A stretch of 64,000 nucleotides of DNA from Sporocytophaga myxococcoides DSM 11118 (GTDB taxonomy: Bacteria > Bacteroidota > Bacteroidia > Cytophagales > Cytophagaceae), in assembly GCF_000426725.1 (NCBI RefSeq), contig NZ_AUFX01000014.1, forward strand, positions 83,970 to 147,969. Direction: 5' to 3'. Both the position numbers and the translations under genes were made by a program. Below are positions 47,448-57,034 of the stretch, piece by piece. Under the pieces are notes generated by a model. That model was not told the DNA's origin, did no database searches, and saw nothing but the letters and a program-made list of their open reading frames with translations. Numbering within the stretch: the first letter of the stretch is position 1; each line of letters starts with the position of its first letter.

Positions 47448-48347
47448 ATGATAAAGTTATTTTATAAAGTAAGCACATTTTTAATAAAGAGCATGATTCA
47501 TATTTACAGGGCTAATGCATTCGGTGATGTTTTATGGGCAGAGCCTGTAGTCCGTTATCTCGTTTCAAAGAATCAATATGTGAATGTCATTACCAACTAT
47601 CCTGAGGTTTTTCAGAACTATCCGAGCCCATATCTTCTCTTAAACAAACCTATTCCAAAATGGAAAAAGAATTTATTGAAGGCATTGCCTTTTCTAGGGT
47701 TTTCAAAGAGGATAATTAAGCTGGATATGGCATATGAAAAGACTCCTAAGATCCATGTTTTAAAAGCCTACTTTAAGGCTGCAGATATTAAAAATGAATC
47801 TTTATCTCTTCCAAAAATATATTTGTCTGAAGAAGAAAAGAAAAGATTAATTCCTGAAAAATATGTAGTACTTCACATCGACAAAAATCCTTTAAACCAT
47901 AGAAATATCTATGGTGTGAATTGGAAAGAAGTTGTTAAATATATTCAAGGATTAGGGTTGAAAGTAATTCAGATATCCAAAAATGGAGATGAGCTTTATG
48001 GGGAGTGGTACAAAACCCGTGATATGAGAGAGGTAATGTCACTTGTTTACAATGCATCATTATTTGTAGGATTGGATTCCGGACCAAGTCATATCGCAGG
48101 GTGTTTTCAAATACCATCAGCAATATTTTTTGGGTCAGTTAATCCTGAATTCAGACATCTGGATAATAAGAATAAAATATTTTTACAGCAACCGTGTGAA
48201 TATGCGGGATGCTATCATGAAGTGATAAGTAGTCGTGGGAAAGATTGTCGTTTAGTTGGAGCCGAAGGTATTCCAAAATGTTCTCTTCATACTACTGAAC
48301 ATGTTTTAAGTGCATTAAAACAACTTTCTTCTCAGATCGAACTTTAA
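47448..48347 (+). CDS. glycosyltransferase family 9 protein
   Basis: Heptosyltransferase-like enzyme, expected in lipopolysaccharide or surface-glycan assembly. 299 aa from the ATG at 47448, or 284 aa from the ATG at 47493 (MIHIYRANAFGDVLWAEPV), which better matches the GT9 N-terminus with its GDVL acceptor motif. The nucleotide-sugar site reads ASLFVGLDSGPSHIAGCFQIPSAIFFG. Three Cys near the C-terminus (EYAGCYHEV, GKDCRL, PKCSLH) are of unknown meaning. Sugar and acceptor not predictable. Confidence 0.85.
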   Translation: MIKLFYKVSTFLIKSMIHIYRANAFGDVLWAEPVVRYLVSKNQYVNVITNYPEVFQNYPSPYLLLNKPIPKWKKNLLKALPFLGFSKRIIKLDMAYEKTPKIHVLKAYFKAADIKNESLSLPKIYLSEEEKKRLIPEKYVVLHIDKNPLNHRNIYGVNWKEVVKYIQGLGLKVIQISKNGDELYGEWYKTRDMREVMSLVYNASLFVGLDSGPSHIAGCFQIPSAIFFGSVNPEFRHLDNKNKIFLQQPCEYAGCYHEVISSRGKDCRLVGAEGIPKCSLHTTEHVLSALKQLSSQIEL

Positions 48348-48371
48348 TAGAAGATAAAAAGCAGAGATGCA

Positions 48372-48902
48372 TTAGTGCTTCTCTGCATAATTCTTCAGAT
48401 TCTGCAAACCTTTATCAAAATCTTTTTCAAGCATATCCTTTACCATAAAACCAAAATATCTTCCAAAGGGATAGTCCAGGTTGCCTTGATTTTTCCAGGT
48501 TACTTTAGTACCGCCTTCAACAGGCTCAATAGTAAAATCAACTTCAGATTCTGACTCCATTGGTGTAGTTGTTATAAGTCTTGAATGAACCATTGTTGGG
48601 CTTTTGGTTTCAGTAATAATAATATAGCCTTTACCTGTTTTCTGTCCTTCCCAACTATATTTATGACCGGAATGTGATGGCTGTCCTTCTACAATTTTCT
48701 TGGTTGTAGAATCTGTCTCAGACCAGGGATTCCATTCCTTAAAATCATTGTAATCAGAAATCTCTTTGTATAACTTTTCAGCAGGTTGCTTGATTACGAG
48801 ACTCCTTTGAACGGTATAAGTTTTAGGAAAAAATAATGCTACGATAAAGATTAAAAGCAGAAAACCCAGTAAAGAAAGGAGTATAGTTCTGGCAAGTTTC
48901 AT
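48372..48902 (-). CDS. membrane-anchored SRPBCC (START-like) protein
   Basis: 176 aa. One N-terminal hydrophobic segment (ILLSLLGFLLLIFIVALFF) precedes a START-like domain: RSLVIKQPAEKLYKEISDYNDFKEWNPWSE is the common SRPBCC N-terminal pattern, and VEGGTKVTWKNQGNLDYPFGRYFG resembles polyketide-cyclase-type members. It probably binds a hydrophobic ligand; function unknown. Convergent with the GT9 gene 24 bp away; a GCAGAG/CTCTGC hairpin (48361-48386) spans the gap and its stop. Confidence 0.82.
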   Translation of the reverse strand: MKLARTILLSLLGFLLLIFIVALFFPKTYTVQRSLVIKQPAEKLYKEISDYNDFKEWNPWSETDSTTKKIVEGQPSHSGHKYSWEGQKTGKGYIIITETKSPTMVHSRLITTTPMESESEVDFTIEPVEGGTKVTWKNQGNLDYPFGRYFGFMVKDMLEKDFDKGLQNLKNYAEKH

Positions 48903-49083
48903 AGAGTTTTATTTTGTCGCTTAGTTTGAAAAGTAATAATTGATTTCAAAATGGTTTGTTCTGAAAAAGAGCTTAAAATGAAAACTTGCTTTAAATTAAT
49001 TCTTTTGGTTTAATAATCAAATTGTTGTATGTCTTTATGTATTATGAATTTAAAATCGATAGCACGTTCTATCTGTCATCGCC

Positions 49084-50322
49084 TTATTGAACTTGCTTTA
49101 AAGCTCTTAATCTGTATAATAACGGTGGATGAGAATAATGCATAAATACATATGCAGGATGTGGAGTCAGGTTGCTGAGGTTTTTTGTAGATAGTTTTTT
49201 TAGAGCTTCCTGAAGTGCAATACTACTATATGTAACAGCAGCAAAACGGTCTGCTTCATATTCATTTTTTCTCGAAATAATATTCATCACTAATCCAGTA
49301 ATGTGAGATATGGGAGTATACAGAATTCCGAAAGCAATTAAATTGATGTGAATTGCTAAATGATCCGCCCCCAGAGCTTCCGATAAATTTGTATTAAAGA
49401 TGAAATAGGAGAGTAGAAAGAGCATGAATCCGGCTTGTATAATACCAAGGATTAGTCCAGTAATGATATGTTTTTTCTTGAAATGACCAATCTCATGCGC
49501 TAAGACTGCAACCAGCTCCTCTTTGGTATGATTGTTAATCAAAGTGTCATAAAGAACCACTTTTTTCTTTGGTCCGATACCAGAGAAGAATGCATTTGCT
49601 TTGGAAGATCTTTTCGAACCATCTATAACAAAGATATTTGTTATAGAGAAATTGTTAGTCTTACTATACTCTTCAATTGAGTTTCTTAGTTCACCGCTCT
49701 CAAGTGGCGTAAGTTTGTTGAATAGCGGAACGAATATACTGGTATAAAACATATTGATCACAAGCATTACCACAGATAAGATGATCCAGAAGTAAAGCCA
49801 AAAGCCAGGACCTATACTGGTAACCATAAAAATAAAAAGCCATATCAGTAGACCGCCTAGCAACCCGCCAAGAAGATAACCTTTTAACTTATCCAGGATA
49901 TATGTCTTGATAGCTGTTTTATTGAATCCGAATTTTTCTTCAATTACAAAGGTCTTATACAAGGAAAAAGGAATATTGATAATGTCAGAAAACAGGAAGA
50001 GGATACCAAAAAATACTAATGCTAAAGAAGTAGGATTATGAAATTTTAAACTTAATTGTTTGTCCAGCCATCCAAAAGTACCGGTGAGAATGACAGTGAT
50101 AATAAGCAGAAAGCTCAACGTACTTGATACAAAACTGAATTTGGCATTGGCAGTAAAATAATCCTGTGCCTTCTTAAATTCTTCTTCAGTATATAAGTTT
50201 TTTAACTCTTCGGGTAAATCGTTTTTTTGATGTTTGAGATTTAAATAATCAAGAACCTGTTCAAGTATAAAATCAAAAGATAGTATCCCCAGAATAATGT
50301 ATAAAAGACTTTTAGAATCCAT
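49084..50322 (-). CDS. M48 family membrane metallopeptidase (Ste24/CAAX protease-like)
   Basis: Zinc endopeptidase with about seven membrane helices. 412 aa, the length of Ste24 proteins. The zinc site is HEIGH (H276, E277, H280) with the third ligand E354 in RKNEYEADRFAA; KANAFFSGIGPKK before it is the Ste24 substrate-groove motif. Bacterial members have no prenylated substrates, so the role is likely membrane-protein quality control (inference). Followed by nothing close; hldD lies 30 bp upstream on the same strand. Confidence 0.92.
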   Translation of the reverse strand: MDSKSLLYIILGILSFDFILEQVLDYLNLKHQKNDLPEELKNLYTEEEFKKAQDYFTANAKFSFVSSTLSFLLIITVILTGTFGWLDKQLSLKFHNPTSLALVFFGILFLFSDIINIPFSLYKTFVIEEKFGFNKTAIKTYILDKLKGYLLGGLLGGLLIWLFIFMVTSIGPGFWLYFWIILSVVMLVINMFYTSIFVPLFNKLTPLESGELRNSIEEYSKTNNFSITNIFVIDGSKRSSKANAFFSGIGPKKKVVLYDTLINNHTKEELVAVLAHEIGHFKKKHIITGLILGIIQAGFMLFLLSYFIFNTNLSEALGADHLAIHINLIAFGILYTPISHITGLVMNIISRKNEYEADRFAAVTYSSIALQEALKKLSTKNLSNLTPHPAYVFMHYSHPPLLYRLRALKQVQ

Positions 50323-50352
50323 CAGAATTAAGCTTCCTGCTATTATAAATTT

Positions 50353-51318
50353 TTAATAATATATTTTGTTGATAAGGTAATTCTTTACGTAATCATTCAC
50401 ACCTTCTTCAAGTGTATGGAATGGTTTGGAATAACCCGCAGCCTTTAACTTCTCCATTTTGGCTTCAGTAAAATACTGGTACTTGTCACGGATGTCAGCC
50501 GGAGTGTCTACAAAACTGATATCTTCTTTTTTACCCATTGCCTTAAAGGTATTCTTGGTTAAGTCAAGAAATGTTCTCGCCTTTCCGCTTCCAAGGTTAT
50601 AGATACCGGAATGCTTTCTGTCTCTCATCAGGAACATGATAACATCCACAACATCTTTTACATAGACAAAATCCCTCATTTGCTCACCATCCTTAAATTC
50701 AGGATTGTGGGATCTGAATAGTTTCATCTTGTCACTGGCGCTTATCTGATTGAAGGCATGAAATATTACACTGGCCATTCTGCCTTTGTGATATTCATTA
50801 GGGCCATAAACATTGAAGAATTTAAGCCCTGCCCAGAAAAAGGGTTTTTTAGGTTGATTCAGTGCCCAGATATCAAAATCATTCTTAGAATCACCGTAAG
50901 GATTTAATGGCTTAAGTTTTGGAATTACGGCTTCGTTATCTTCATATCCAAGTTCTCCAAGTCCATAAGTAGCAGCTGAAGATGCGTATACTAGCGGAAT
51001 TTGATAGTTAACACATGCATTCCATATTTTTTGCGAATATTCAACATTAAGTTTATCGAATATTTCTTTGTTAAATTCGGTAGTGTCAGTTCTGGCACCA
51101 ATATGGAAGATGAACTCAACATGCTCATAGTTTTTGTCAAGCCAGTTGAAAAAATCATCTCTGTGTACTTTTTCCTGTATCTTTTTTCCAACCAGGTTTT
51201 TATTTTTTTCTTCATTGCTGAAATCATCTACAGCAACAATATAATTGAAGTTTTCAGCATTTAATTTACTGATAAGGCAGCTACCTATAAATCCTGCTGC
51301 TCCGGTCACAACCATCAT
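50353..51318 (-). CDS. hldD: ADP-L-glycero-D-manno-heptose 6-epimerase
   Basis: Epimerises ADP-heptose for lipopolysaccharide core. SDR fold, 321 aa. NADP-binding VVTGAAGFIGS (residues 3-13), the family motif FHIGARTDTTEFN, YASSAATYGLGE, and the catalytic YxxxK at Y141/K145 (NPYGDSK) are present. GPNEYHKGRMASVIFHAFNQI and EQMRDFVYVKDVV are HldD-like. Probably co-transcribed with the Ste24-like gene (30-bp gap). Divergent from the BtuF-like gene. Confidence 0.93.
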   Translation of the reverse strand: MMVVTGAAGFIGSCLISKLNAENFNYIVAVDDFSNEEKNKNLVGKKIQEKVHRDDFFNWLDKNYEHVEFIFHIGARTDTTEFNKEIFDKLNVEYSQKIWNACVNYQIPLVYASSAATYGLGELGYEDNEAVIPKLKPLNPYGDSKNDFDIWALNQPKKPFFWAGLKFFNVYGPNEYHKGRMASVIFHAFNQISASDKMKLFRSHNPEFKDGEQMRDFVYVKDVVDVIMFLMRDRKHSGIYNLGSGKARTFLDLTKNTFKAMGKKEDISFVDTPADIRDKYQYFTEAKMEKLKAAGYSKPFHTLEEGVNDYVKNYLINKIYY

Positions 51319-51393
51319 AAAACAAATAGTTTCTTTTTGTAGGGTGAATTTTTAAGAAAGGCTAAATTTACAAAAAAAAGAACGATATAGAGG

Positions 51394-52284
51394 GTGAAAA
51401 AGGTTTATTTGCGATTGCTGATTTTTTCTTTACTCATTTTCACTGCATGTAAGACGCATAGTGATAAGGAAGTAAAATCCAATGAAAATAATAGTAATGA
51501 TGTTCTGGTGGATGAATTGCATCTACCTGCTAAAGTTAGTCGTGTATTGGGTCTTTGCCCTTCTTCTACTGAGATCCTTGCAAGTATTTGTCCTGAAAAA
51601 TTAGTTGGGAGAACGCAAAATTGCAATTTTCCCCCATCTATTGAAACGCTTCCAATAGTGAACAATTATCCTCTTGATATAGAAGGGGTGATGAAACTCC
51701 GTCCTGATTTGGTATTAACTCTCGAAGGAATAACTCCAATGGATGATATAAAAAGGATAGAAGCTCTTGGAATTCCAGTCTATATTCAGAATTTTAAAAC
51801 TGTAGATGAAGTGTTTGAAGGAATAAGAGATGTTGGTAAAATTTGTGGTGCGAAAGTAAAAGCTGATTTATTGGTTGATTCATTGACTCATATAAAGGAT
51901 AGCTTATTAAGTCAAAGTTTTGGCGAGAAGCTATCTGCAATTAATATCATTTGGAACGCCCCGATATATGTTCATGGATATTATTCAATTATGACAGATA
52001 AACTCAGAATTGCCGGAATGAATAATATTATTGACTCTTCCTTTAAGAAAACTTCTCCTGAAGTAAGCCGTGAATATCTTCTTTCCAAAAATCCTGATGT
52101 GATGTTTTGTGCATTTTCAGATTATGAAAAAGATTTTTTTAATCTCTACCCTGAATTAAGAAGAATGAAATGCTACAGAAATAAGGCGATTTTTAAGATT
52201 ACAGAAGATTTACAATCCAGGCCAGGACCACGAATATTGGAAGCTGTCATGGAACTTAAAAATATTTCGAAAAATGCCAGGTAA
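51394..52284 (+). CDS. BtuF-like ABC substrate-binding lipoprotein
   Basis: Class III periplasmic binding protein for cobalamin, haem or siderophore. 296 aa with lipobox IFTAC (C19). The start is GTG at 51394 with AGAGG just before. The two-lobe fold is suggested by RVLGLCPSSTEILASICPEKLVGRTQNCNFPP, which is typical of BtuF-type proteins, and DIEGVMKLRPDLVLTLEG. It overlaps the permease gene by 11 bp. No cobalamin riboswitch or TonB box gene is seen nearby. Confidence 0.85.
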   Translation: MKKVYLRLLIFSLLIFTACKTHSDKEVKSNENNSNDVLVDELHLPAKVSRVLGLCPSSTEILASICPEKLVGRTQNCNFPPSIETLPIVNNYPLDIEGVMKLRPDLVLTLEGITPMDDIKRIEALGIPVYIQNFKTVDEVFEGIRDVGKICGAKVKADLLVDSLTHIKDSLLSQSFGEKLSAINIIWNAPIYVHGYYSIMTDKLRIAGMNNIIDSSFKKTSPEVSREYLLSKNPDVMFCAFSDYEKDFFNLYPELRRMKCYRNKAIFKITEDLQSRPGPRILEAVMELKNISKNAR

Positions 52285-53278
52285 ACTAATAGTACCAATA
52301 CTAATAATATTAACGATCCTATTACTAGTCTTATCACTCAGAATCGGAACTTATAGTATCTCATTTAATGATTTGAAAGAAAGTCTCTTCCATTTTGATC
52401 GAAATAATGATGTTCATTATGTTTTAATAAAGCTAAGATTGCCAAGAATTATACTCGCATTTCTGGTTGGCGGAGCACTTGCCTTTAGTGGTTATTTAAT
52501 TCAGATAATGGTAAATAATCCGCTTGCAGATCCATATCTGATGGGTACTGCTTCCGGAGCATCACTTGGGGCAAATTTAGTTTATATAGGATTAGTGCCA
52601 TTTACAATTTTCGGTTTTCAAATGACTCCAGTATTTGCTTTTGCCGGTGCAGCCGGGGTTTCATTATTGGTCATTACACTTGCATATGAAAAAGGACATA
52701 TTAATCCTGCTAAATTATTGCTCGCCGGAGTTGCCTTGTCTTCATTTCTGGTAGCATTTATTAGTTTATTAATCTTTTTCTCTGATACTGAAAGTAAGTT
52801 AAAAGCAGTCATTTTTTGGAGTATGGGTAGTTTCGAAAGAGCAAGTTGGGATTTTATTCCTCTATTAGGTGTTACTTTAGTTTTTTCAAATATTATATTC
52901 TTATTTTTTCAAAAACATATTAATATTTTGCTCCTGGGTGAAAGCCGTTCTTACACTTTAGGGTTAAAAGTTTCCCAACTCAGATGGTTTATTTTGATTT
53001 TTATCAGTTTAAATACTGGGTTTGCGGTGGCGACATCAGGCCCGATTGGATTTGTCGGGTTGTTTATTCCCCACTTTGTCAGGGCGTTATTTGGAATTAC
53101 AGGAAAATTTAATATTCTGTATTCCTCCTGGATAGGCGGATTATTTATACTTGGTTGCGATTATGCTGCCAGACTAGCCTATCCGCCAGCTGGTTTACCA
53201 ATCGGAATAATTACATCGTTTTTGGGAATTCCTTTCTTCGTATATTTGCTCCACAAAAGGAATTATTCCTTTTCCTGA
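52274..53278 (+). CDS. FecCD-family ABC permease (BtuC-like)
   Basis: Membrane permease of a B12/iron-chelate importer, 334 aa, about nine to ten hydrophobic helices. FecCD motifs are LRLPRIILAFLVGGALAFSGYLIQIMVNNPLADPYLMGTASGA and GPIGFVGLFIPHFVRALFG. Normally pairs with BtuF and an ATPase (BtuD/FecE), but no ATPase gene follows: the next gene is queD 23 bp downstream. Confidence 0.93.
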   Translation: MPGKLIVPILIILTILLLVLSLRIGTYSISFNDLKESLFHFDRNNDVHYVLIKLRLPRIILAFLVGGALAFSGYLIQIMVNNPLADPYLMGTASGASLGANLVYIGLVPFTIFGFQMTPVFAFAGAAGVSLLVITLAYEKGHINPAKLLLAGVALSSFLVAFISLLIFFSDTESKLKAVIFWSMGSFERASWDFIPLLGVTLVFSNIIFLFFQKHINILLLGESRSYTLGLKVSQLRWFILIFISLNTGFAVATSGPIGFVGLFIPHFVRALFGITGKFNILYSSWIGGLFILGCDYAARLAYPPAGLPIGIITSFLGIPFFVYLLHKRNYSFS

Positions 53279-53301
53279 ATAATCTGTTAGAAAAAGATTT
53301 G

Positions 53302-53718
53302 ATGATTTACGTTTCGAGAAAAGAACATTTTAATGCAGCGCATAAGCTGTATAATCCTAATTGGTCAGAGGAGAAAAACAAGGAGGTATTCGGACCATGT
53401 GCGAATTCAAACTGGCATGGACATAATTTTGATTTGACTGTTACAGTGAAAGGAACTCCTGATCCGGATACTGGTTTTGTAATTGATCTTAAAAAATTAA
53501 GCAAAATCATCCGAAGTGAAGTTGTTGAAAAGCTAGATCATAAAAATCTTAATCTGGATGTAGATTTTATGCGAGGCAAAATGGCCAGCACAGAAATTCT
53601 GGCAATGGAGATTTGGAAAATTCTTGATAAAGAAATTAAATCTATTTCTCAGGCTAAATTGCATTGTATCACTCTTTATGAGACGCCGAGAAACTTTGTT
53701 GAATATTATGGAGAGTAA
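53302..53718 (+). CDS. queD: 6-carboxy-5,6,7,8-tetrahydropterin synthase
   Basis: PTPS-family zinc enzyme of 7-deazaguanine synthesis. 138 aa from the ATG at 53302; the open frame starts at 53155 but the extra 49 residues overlap the permease and are not conserved. Zinc His are H14 (HFNAAH), H39 and H41 (WHGHNF), with the catalytic Cys C33 in GPCANSNWHGH. Asp/Glu at the substrate end (LYETPRNFVEY) fits. Overlapping context with QueE in the window supports QueD over folate-type PTPS-III. Confidence 0.9.
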   Translation: MIYVSRKEHFNAAHKLYNPNWSEEKNKEVFGPCANSNWHGHNFDLTVTVKGTPDPDTGFVIDLKKLSKIIRSEVVEKLDHKNLNLDVDFMRGKMASTEILAMEIWKILDKEIKSISQAKLHCITLYETPRNFVEYYGE

Positions 53719-53730
53719 AGGACTATCCAT

Positions 53731-54840
53731 ATGAAGTACTATGTAATATGTGGTGAAAGATCAGGAGATCTTCACGCATCTAATCTTTGCAAAGAAATTA
53801 TCCGTCTGGATGGCAATGCTGATATCAGGGGAATTGGAGGAGATTATCTGGCCGAGACTGGGGTAACTTTATACTCTCATTTTAAAGATATTGCTTTCAT
53901 GGGTTTTTGGGAAGTGTTTAAAAACCTAAATGCGATTAATAAGATCCTTGAAAAAACTAAAAGAGATATTCTTTCCTTCAAACCCGATGTTCTTATACTG
54001 GTTGACTTTGGAGGGTTCAATTTAAAGATTGCAGCTTTTGCAAAAGCTCAAGGCATAAAAGTTTATTACTACATTTCCCCAAAAGTGTGGGCCTGGAATC
54101 AGGGCAGAGCCAATAAAATCAAAAAGGTAGTGGATAAGATGTTTGTGATCCTGCCCTTTGAAAAGGATTTCTATAAGAAATTTGATTTTAATGTAGACTA
54201 TGTTGGAAATCCAGTATTTGATGCAGTTGCAAATTTTAAATCTGATCCAGGATTTTTAAGTAAACATAACCTGGAAGGAAAACAATTGATTGGCGTTCTT
54301 CCTGGCAGCAGAAAGCAGGAAGTAGAAGCAACACTGCATTATATGGTTTCTGTACTGCCATCTTTTCCTGAGTTTACATTTGTCGTAGCAGGTGTCTCCA
54401 ATTTACCTTCAGATTATTATGATAATTTTAAAAGGGAGGGTAGAGTAGCTGTTATATTTGATGAAACTTATGATTTATTATCACATGCTAAAGCAGCAGT
54501 TGTAACTTCAGGTACTGCAACACTGGAAACAGCGTTATTTGAAGTGCCTCAGGTAGTGGTTTATAAAACTAGTGCAGTTACCTACAGTATCGCTAAATTT
54601 CTTATAACTGTTAAGTTTATATCACTTGTTAATCTTATTGCAGGCTATGAGGTAGTAAAAGAATTAATCCAATCAGATTTCTCCCCGTCTAATTTGATTG
54701 CAGAATTAAAGAAGATTATATACGGCAAGGAAAGGCAAGATCAGTTAAATGGTTATGTTAAGATAAAAGAAATCCTTGAAGGTCCTGGCGCCTCGAAAAG
54801 AGCTGCGGAATTAATGGTGAAATATCTGAATGAAAAATAA
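53731..54840 (+). CDS. lpxB: lipid-A-disaccharide synthase
   Basis: Joins UDP-2,3-diacylglucosamine and lipid X in lipid A synthesis. GT19, 369 aa, full length. ICGERSGDLHASNL at the N-terminus, GIGGDYLAETG, KVYYYISPKVWAWNQGRANKIKK, LPGSRKQEV and VTSGTATLETALFEVPQVVVYK are LpxB hallmarks. Peripheral on the inner membrane. It starts 12 bp after queD, and ends at a long bidirectional terminator with clpX. Confidence 0.96.
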   Translation: MKYYVICGERSGDLHASNLCKEIIRLDGNADIRGIGGDYLAETGVTLYSHFKDIAFMGFWEVFKNLNAINKILEKTKRDILSFKPDVLILVDFGGFNLKIAAFAKAQGIKVYYYISPKVWAWNQGRANKIKKVVDKMFVILPFEKDFYKKFDFNVDYVGNPVFDAVANFKSDPGFLSKHNLEGKQLIGVLPGSRKQEVEATLHYMVSVLPSFPEFTFVVAGVSNLPSDYYDNFKREGRVAVIFDETYDLLSHAKAAVVTSGTATLETALFEVPQVVVYKTSAVTYSIAKFLITVKFISLVNLIAGYEVVKELIQSDFSPSNLIAELKKIIYGKERQDQLNGYVKIKEILEGPGASKRAAELMVKYLNEK

Positions 54841-54857
54841 CCGAATGAATAAATAAA

Positions 54858-54893
54858 ATAAAAAAAGGGCTTTTTTAAAAAGCCCTTTTTTTA
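54858..54893. terminator. bidirectional terminator between lpxB and clpX
   Basis: AAAAAAGGGCTTTTT pairs with AAAAAGCCCTTTTTT, with T-runs on both strands. Confidence 0.85.
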
Positions 54894-54911
54894 TTTATAA
54901 CTTATAGTTTC

Positions 54912-56132
54912 TTATGCTGCTTTCAATTTACTGAATTTAGATTTTTCAATTTTTTCTACAGCGTAATCTCTGGTAATTACAAGTTTTTTAATTTCATCTT
55001 GAGATGGCAGTTCAAACATTGCATCAGTCATAACCGCTTCACATATCGATCTTAAACCTCTTGCCCCTAATTTGAAATTAACAGCTTTTTCAACTATGAA
55101 ATCTAATGCTTCTTCTTCAAATTCAATCTCAATATCTTCCATCTTAAACAATTTTTTGTATTGTTTAACGATAGCATTTTTTGGTTGAGTCAAGATCATT
55201 CTCAATGTCTCTTTAGAAAGTGGCTCCAGATAAGTGAGCACAGGCAGCCTACCTATTAATTCAGGAATTAAACCGAAGGTTTTCAGATCCTGAGCTGTCA
55301 CATATTGAAGAAGGTTTTCTTTATCGACAAAGGTCTGTTCTTTATTTGAAAAGCCAAGCGGCTGTGTGTTTAATCTGCTGCCAATCATTTTTGAGATACC
55401 GTCAAAAGCGCCACCGCAAATAAATAGGATGTTTTCGGTATTTACCGCAATCATTTTTTGATCCGGGTGTTTTCTTCCGCCTTGAGGAGGCACATTTACC
55501 TGCGTACCTTCCAGAAGTTTTAAAAGAGCTTGTTGTACGCCTTCTCCGCTCACATCTCTCGTGATGGAAGGATTGTCACCTTTACGGGCAATCTTATCAA
55601 TCTCATCAATGTAAACAATACCTCTTTCTGCAGATTCTACATCATAATTAGCAGATTGTAAAAGCCTTGTTAATATACTTTCAACATCTTCTCCTACATA
55701 ACCTGCTTCTGTAAGAACTGTAGCATCAGCGATACAGAATGGTACCTGAAGGATTTTAGCCAAAGTTCTGGCTATATAGGTTTTCCCCGTTCCTGTTTCT
55801 CCAACCATAATGATGTTCGACTTTTCAATCACTACATCATTTTCTTCCTGTTGCTGCATTAATCTTTTATAGTGATTATAAACAGCCACAGACATTACCT
55901 TTTTGGCCTCGTCTTGTCCCACGACAAACTGATCAAGAAACTTCTTCATTTCCGATGGTTTGATCAGGTTGAACTTAGGAACACTGTTTTTATTTTTGGT
56001 TTTAACTTCTTCGGAAAGTATTTGCTGAGACTGAGTGATACATCTGTCACATATGTGAGCATGTATCCCAGAAATCATTAGTGATACATCTTTTTTAGAT
56101 CTTCCGCAAAATGAACAGGTGATTTGAGCCAT
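54912..56132 (-). CDS. clpX: ATP-dependent ClpXP protease, unfoldase subunit
   Basis: AAA+ unfoldase feeding ClpP. 406 aa. N-terminal zinc-binding domain C6, C9, C28, C31 (CSFCGRS...CDRC), Walker [12 protein letters not shown], Walker [13 protein letters not shown], and the ClpP-binding segment near [21 protein letters not shown]. Third gene of the tig-clpP-clpX series on the minus strand, with 111 bp between clpP and clpX. Confidence 0.97.
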   Translation of the reverse strand: MAQITCSFCGRSKKDVSLMISGIHAHICDRCITQSQQILSEEVKTKNKNSVPKFNLIKPSEMKKFLDQFVVGQDEAKKVMSVAVYNHYKRLMQQQEENDVVIEKSNIIMVGETGTGKTYIARTLAKILQVPFCIADATVLTEAGYVGEDVESILTRLLQSANYDVESAERGIVYIDEIDKIARKGDNPSITRDVSGEGVQQALLKLLEGTQVNVPPQGGRKHPDQKMIAVNTENILFICGGAFDGISKMIGSRLNTQPLGFSNKEQTFVDKENLLQYVTAQDLKTFGLIPELIGRLPVLTYLEPLSKETLRMILTQPKNAIVKQYKKLFKMEDIEIEFEEEALDFIVEKAVNFKLGARGLRSICEAVMTDAMFELPSQDEIKKLVITRDYAVEKIEKSKFSKLKAA

Positions 56133-56243
56133 TATTTTTGTTTTTCGTATTCCTTCCCTAATTAAAACATTGGGATATTTTTACCTTATACAAGGAATCA
56201 AAACATCCCAAATTTTAACAAAGGTTTTTTAAATTAAGTTTAA

Positions 56244-56945
56244 TTATCGAGTTCTAAACAGAACCTCGTCAACAATTCCGTATTCTTTAGCCTCTGCTGA
56301 TGTTAACCAGTAATCTCTGTCAGCATGTTTTTCGATAGTTGCATAGTCTTTGCCGCTATGATGAACAAGGATATCATAAAGTTCCTTCTTCAATTTAAGA
56401 ATTTCTCTTGCAGTGATTTCTATGTCAGACGCTTGTCCCTGAACGCCTCCCAGTGGCTGGTGAATCATGATTCTTGAATGCTTCAAAGCTGATCTCTTGT
56501 TAGCAGCTCCTCCGCAAAGTAATACCGCTCCCATTGAAGCTGCCAATCCTGTACAGATTGTCGCTACATCAGGGTTGATATACTGCATTGTGTCATAAAT
56601 ACCAAGCCCGGCATAAACAGAACCTCCAGGACTATTGATGTACATAATCACATCTTTGTTTGAATCAGCTGATTCAAGGAACAATAATTGAGCTACAACA
56701 ATATTGGAAACATAATCATCTATAGCAGTGCCAAGGAAGATAATTCTGTCTGCCATCAGACGTGAAAAAACGTCAATGACAGTCGCTCTCATCTGTCTTT
56801 CCTCAACAATATTAGGAGTCATATTATTAATGTATGGAAATGCAGTACTCTCAACTTGTTTAATGTATTGATCCACTACGTTGCTGCCAATATTCTGATC
56901 CTTAATGGCGAATTTTCTGAATTCTTCCTTATTTATCATTTTCAT
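56244..56945 (-). CDS. clpP: ATP-dependent Clp protease, proteolytic subunit
   Basis: Serine peptidase of ClpXP. 233 aa. The triad is S137 (GLAASMGAVLL), H162 (MIHQPLGG) and D211 (HADRDYW), with the 25-residue Ser-His and 49-residue His-Asp spacing of E. coli ClpP. The N-terminal ~30 residues are an extra propeptide-like extension. An ATG at 56945 and another at 56939 are possible. It has its own promoter overlapping the tig terminator. Confidence 0.97.
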   Translation of the reverse strand: MKMINKEEFRKFAIKDQNIGSNVVDQYIKQVESTAFPYINNMTPNIVEERQMRATVIDVFSRLMADRIIFLGTAIDDYVSNIVVAQLLFLESADSNKDVIMYINSPGGSVYAGLGIYDTMQYINPDVATICTGLAASMGAVLLCGGAANKRSALKHSRIMIHQPLGGVQGQASDIEITAREILKLKKELYDILVHHSGKDYATIEKHADRDYWLTSAEAKEYGIVDEVLFRTR

Positions 56946-56961
56946 TTTTGTTAGTGTTGCA

Positions 56962-56991
56962 CAAATGTAAAAAAAAAGTCCTTTTTACAAA
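56962..56991 (-). promoter_or_regulatory. clpP promoter, overlapping the tig terminator
   Basis: On the minus strand, TTTG (complement of 56988-56991), 18 nt, then TACATTTG (complement of 56962-56969). The -7 box matches TAnnTTTG; the expected transcript start is close to the clpP ATG at 56945. The TTTG lies in the terminator hairpin. Confidence 0.55.
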
Positions 56992-57000
56992 GGACTTTCA
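56970..57000 (-). terminator. tig terminator
   Basis: AAAGTCCTTT (56975-56984), loop TTAC, AAAGGACTTT (56989-56998), a 10-bp stem. On the minus strand it is followed by eight T. Confidence 0.8.
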
Positions 57001-57034
57001 AAAACTTTACCAATTAGAAATTATTGTCAAAACG

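Noticed and set aside
48361..48386. GCAGAG/CTCTGC hairpin as a strong terminator
   Set aside because: Short stem, long loop and no T-run; kept only as a remark in the SRPBCC entry.
53155..53301. Longer QueD starting inside the permease gene
   Set aside because: Extra 49 residues are the permease sequence in another frame; PTPS proteins start near MIYVSRKEHF.
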